From NCBI RefSeq assembly GCF_029277985.1, contig NZ_CP119546.1, forward strand, positions 3,038,001 through 3,102,000: a DNA stretch of 64,000 nucleotides, read 5' to 3'. Origin of the DNA: Providencia stuartii. Lineage in GTDB: Bacteria > Pseudomonadota > Gammaproteobacteria > Enterobacterales > Enterobacteriaceae. Position 1 is the stretch's first letter, and each line of letters opens with the position of its first letter. A program made the position numbers and the translations under genes. Below are positions 63,587 through 64,000 of the stretch, one piece after another. The notes beneath the pieces were generated by a model that ran no database searches, had not been told where the DNA came from, and was given only the letters and a program-made list of their open reading frames with translations.

Positions 63587-63729
63587 GAGGGTAGATAAAT
63601 TTATTTACCAATGGAACACTGGACGCCGACATAGACGACACTAATCTCTCATAAATAGTTCCAATTTTTTTTGAGAATTATTTTTGGCAGTGGCAGGTGT
63701 CCGAATAACACCAATGAGGGTAATAATAA

Positions 63730-64000
63730 TGATGAAACGCAATATTCTTGCAATGGTTATCCCAGCTCTGTTGGCTGCAGGCGCAGCAAACGCAGCTGAA
63801 GTATACAACAAAGACGGCAACAAACTAGACGTTTACGGTAAAGTTGACGTTCGTCACTATTTTGCTGACGCTGATAAAGGTAAGAAAAGTGAAGATGGCG
63901 ACGATTCACGCGTTCGTTTAGGCCTGAAAGGTGATACTCAAATCACTGATCAACTGACTGGTTTTGGTCGTTTCGAGTGGGAAACTAAGACTAACAAGTC
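63730..64000 (+). CDS. ompF: OmpF-type general porin, 3' part off window
   Basis: About 90 codons are visible. The start [22 protein letters not shown] is a Sec signal peptide with cleavage after ANA, and the mature protein begins [21 protein letters not shown], typical of trimeric OmpF/OmpC porins, continuing with [21 protein letters not shown]. The protein forms water-filled pores in the outer membrane. ATG at 63730 is preferred (GAGGG 9 bases upstream); the second ATG at 63733 is possible. Synteny after asnS and the F1-F3 boxes point to ompF rather than ompC. The C-terminus lies beyond the window. Confidence 0.93.

Noticed and set aside
1-64000. CRISPR array
   Set aside because: The repeats seen (CCGT, AGTCTAC, GTAC) are short and phased by one or two helical turns, without uniform 28-37 base repeats and spacers.

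Overview
The window is chromosomal DNA from a gammaproteobacterium of the order Enterobacterales. Gene order from tRNA-Ser to ompF matches the E. coli 21-22 min region (tusE, acyP, hspQ, yccU, mgsA, helD, yccS, sxy, sulA, ompA, matP, ycbZ, fabA, rmf, pqiCBA, uup, rlmL, ycbX, zapC, pyrD, pepN, pncB, asnS, ompF). The moderately AT-rich composition, the OmpA and porin sequences and the missing E. coli neighbours (yccA, rlmI, yccF, the ssu operon) suggest Morganellaceae, most likely Providencia or a close relative. The genus is an inference.

Region 1 (1-22750) is one long leftward type VI secretion (T6SS) operon. From its promoter end it reads tssK, tssL, a frameshifted vgrG, a 1047-residue cell-wall-degrading effector, three small exported proteins that are candidate immunity factors, PAAR, a membrane accessory protein, tssM, tssF, tssG, tssJ, a second vgrG, a DUF4123 adaptor, a DUF3304-like candidate immunity protein and a DUF2235 effector cut by the window edge. 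Baseplate genes (tssK, F, G), membrane-complex genes (tssJ, L, M) and spike genes are present. Sheath, Hcp, TssA, TssE and ClpV genes are not in the window.

Region 2 (22751-31653) is an accessory island between the T6SS and tRNA-Ser. It holds a decayed IS3-family element, a MerR regulator divergent from a short-chain dehydrogenase, two clusters of phased CCGT repeats, a P4-satellite-like module (AntA/AntB antirepressor, AlpA regulator, small unknown genes), a 310-residue unknown gene and a broken tyrosine integrase just downstream of the tRNA 3' end.

Region 3 (31654-64000) is conserved backbone: tRNA thiolation (tusE), stress and SOS functions (hspQ, sulA, rmf), competence regulation (sxy), outer membrane proteins (ompA, ompF), chromosome organisation (matP), unsaturated fatty-acid synthesis (fabA), envelope lipid transport (pqiABC), rRNA methylation (rlmL), pyrimidine and NAD synthesis (pyrD, pncB), peptide turnover (pepN) and asparaginyl-tRNA synthesis (asnS). 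Two small genes are easy to miss: rmf (56 residues) and a 58-residue GhoT/OrtT-family membrane toxin between matP and ycbZ. Several regulatory sites are readable: a sigma-32 promoter at hspQ, a double LexA box at sulA, a FadR/FabR promoter at fabA and three OmpR boxes at ompF.
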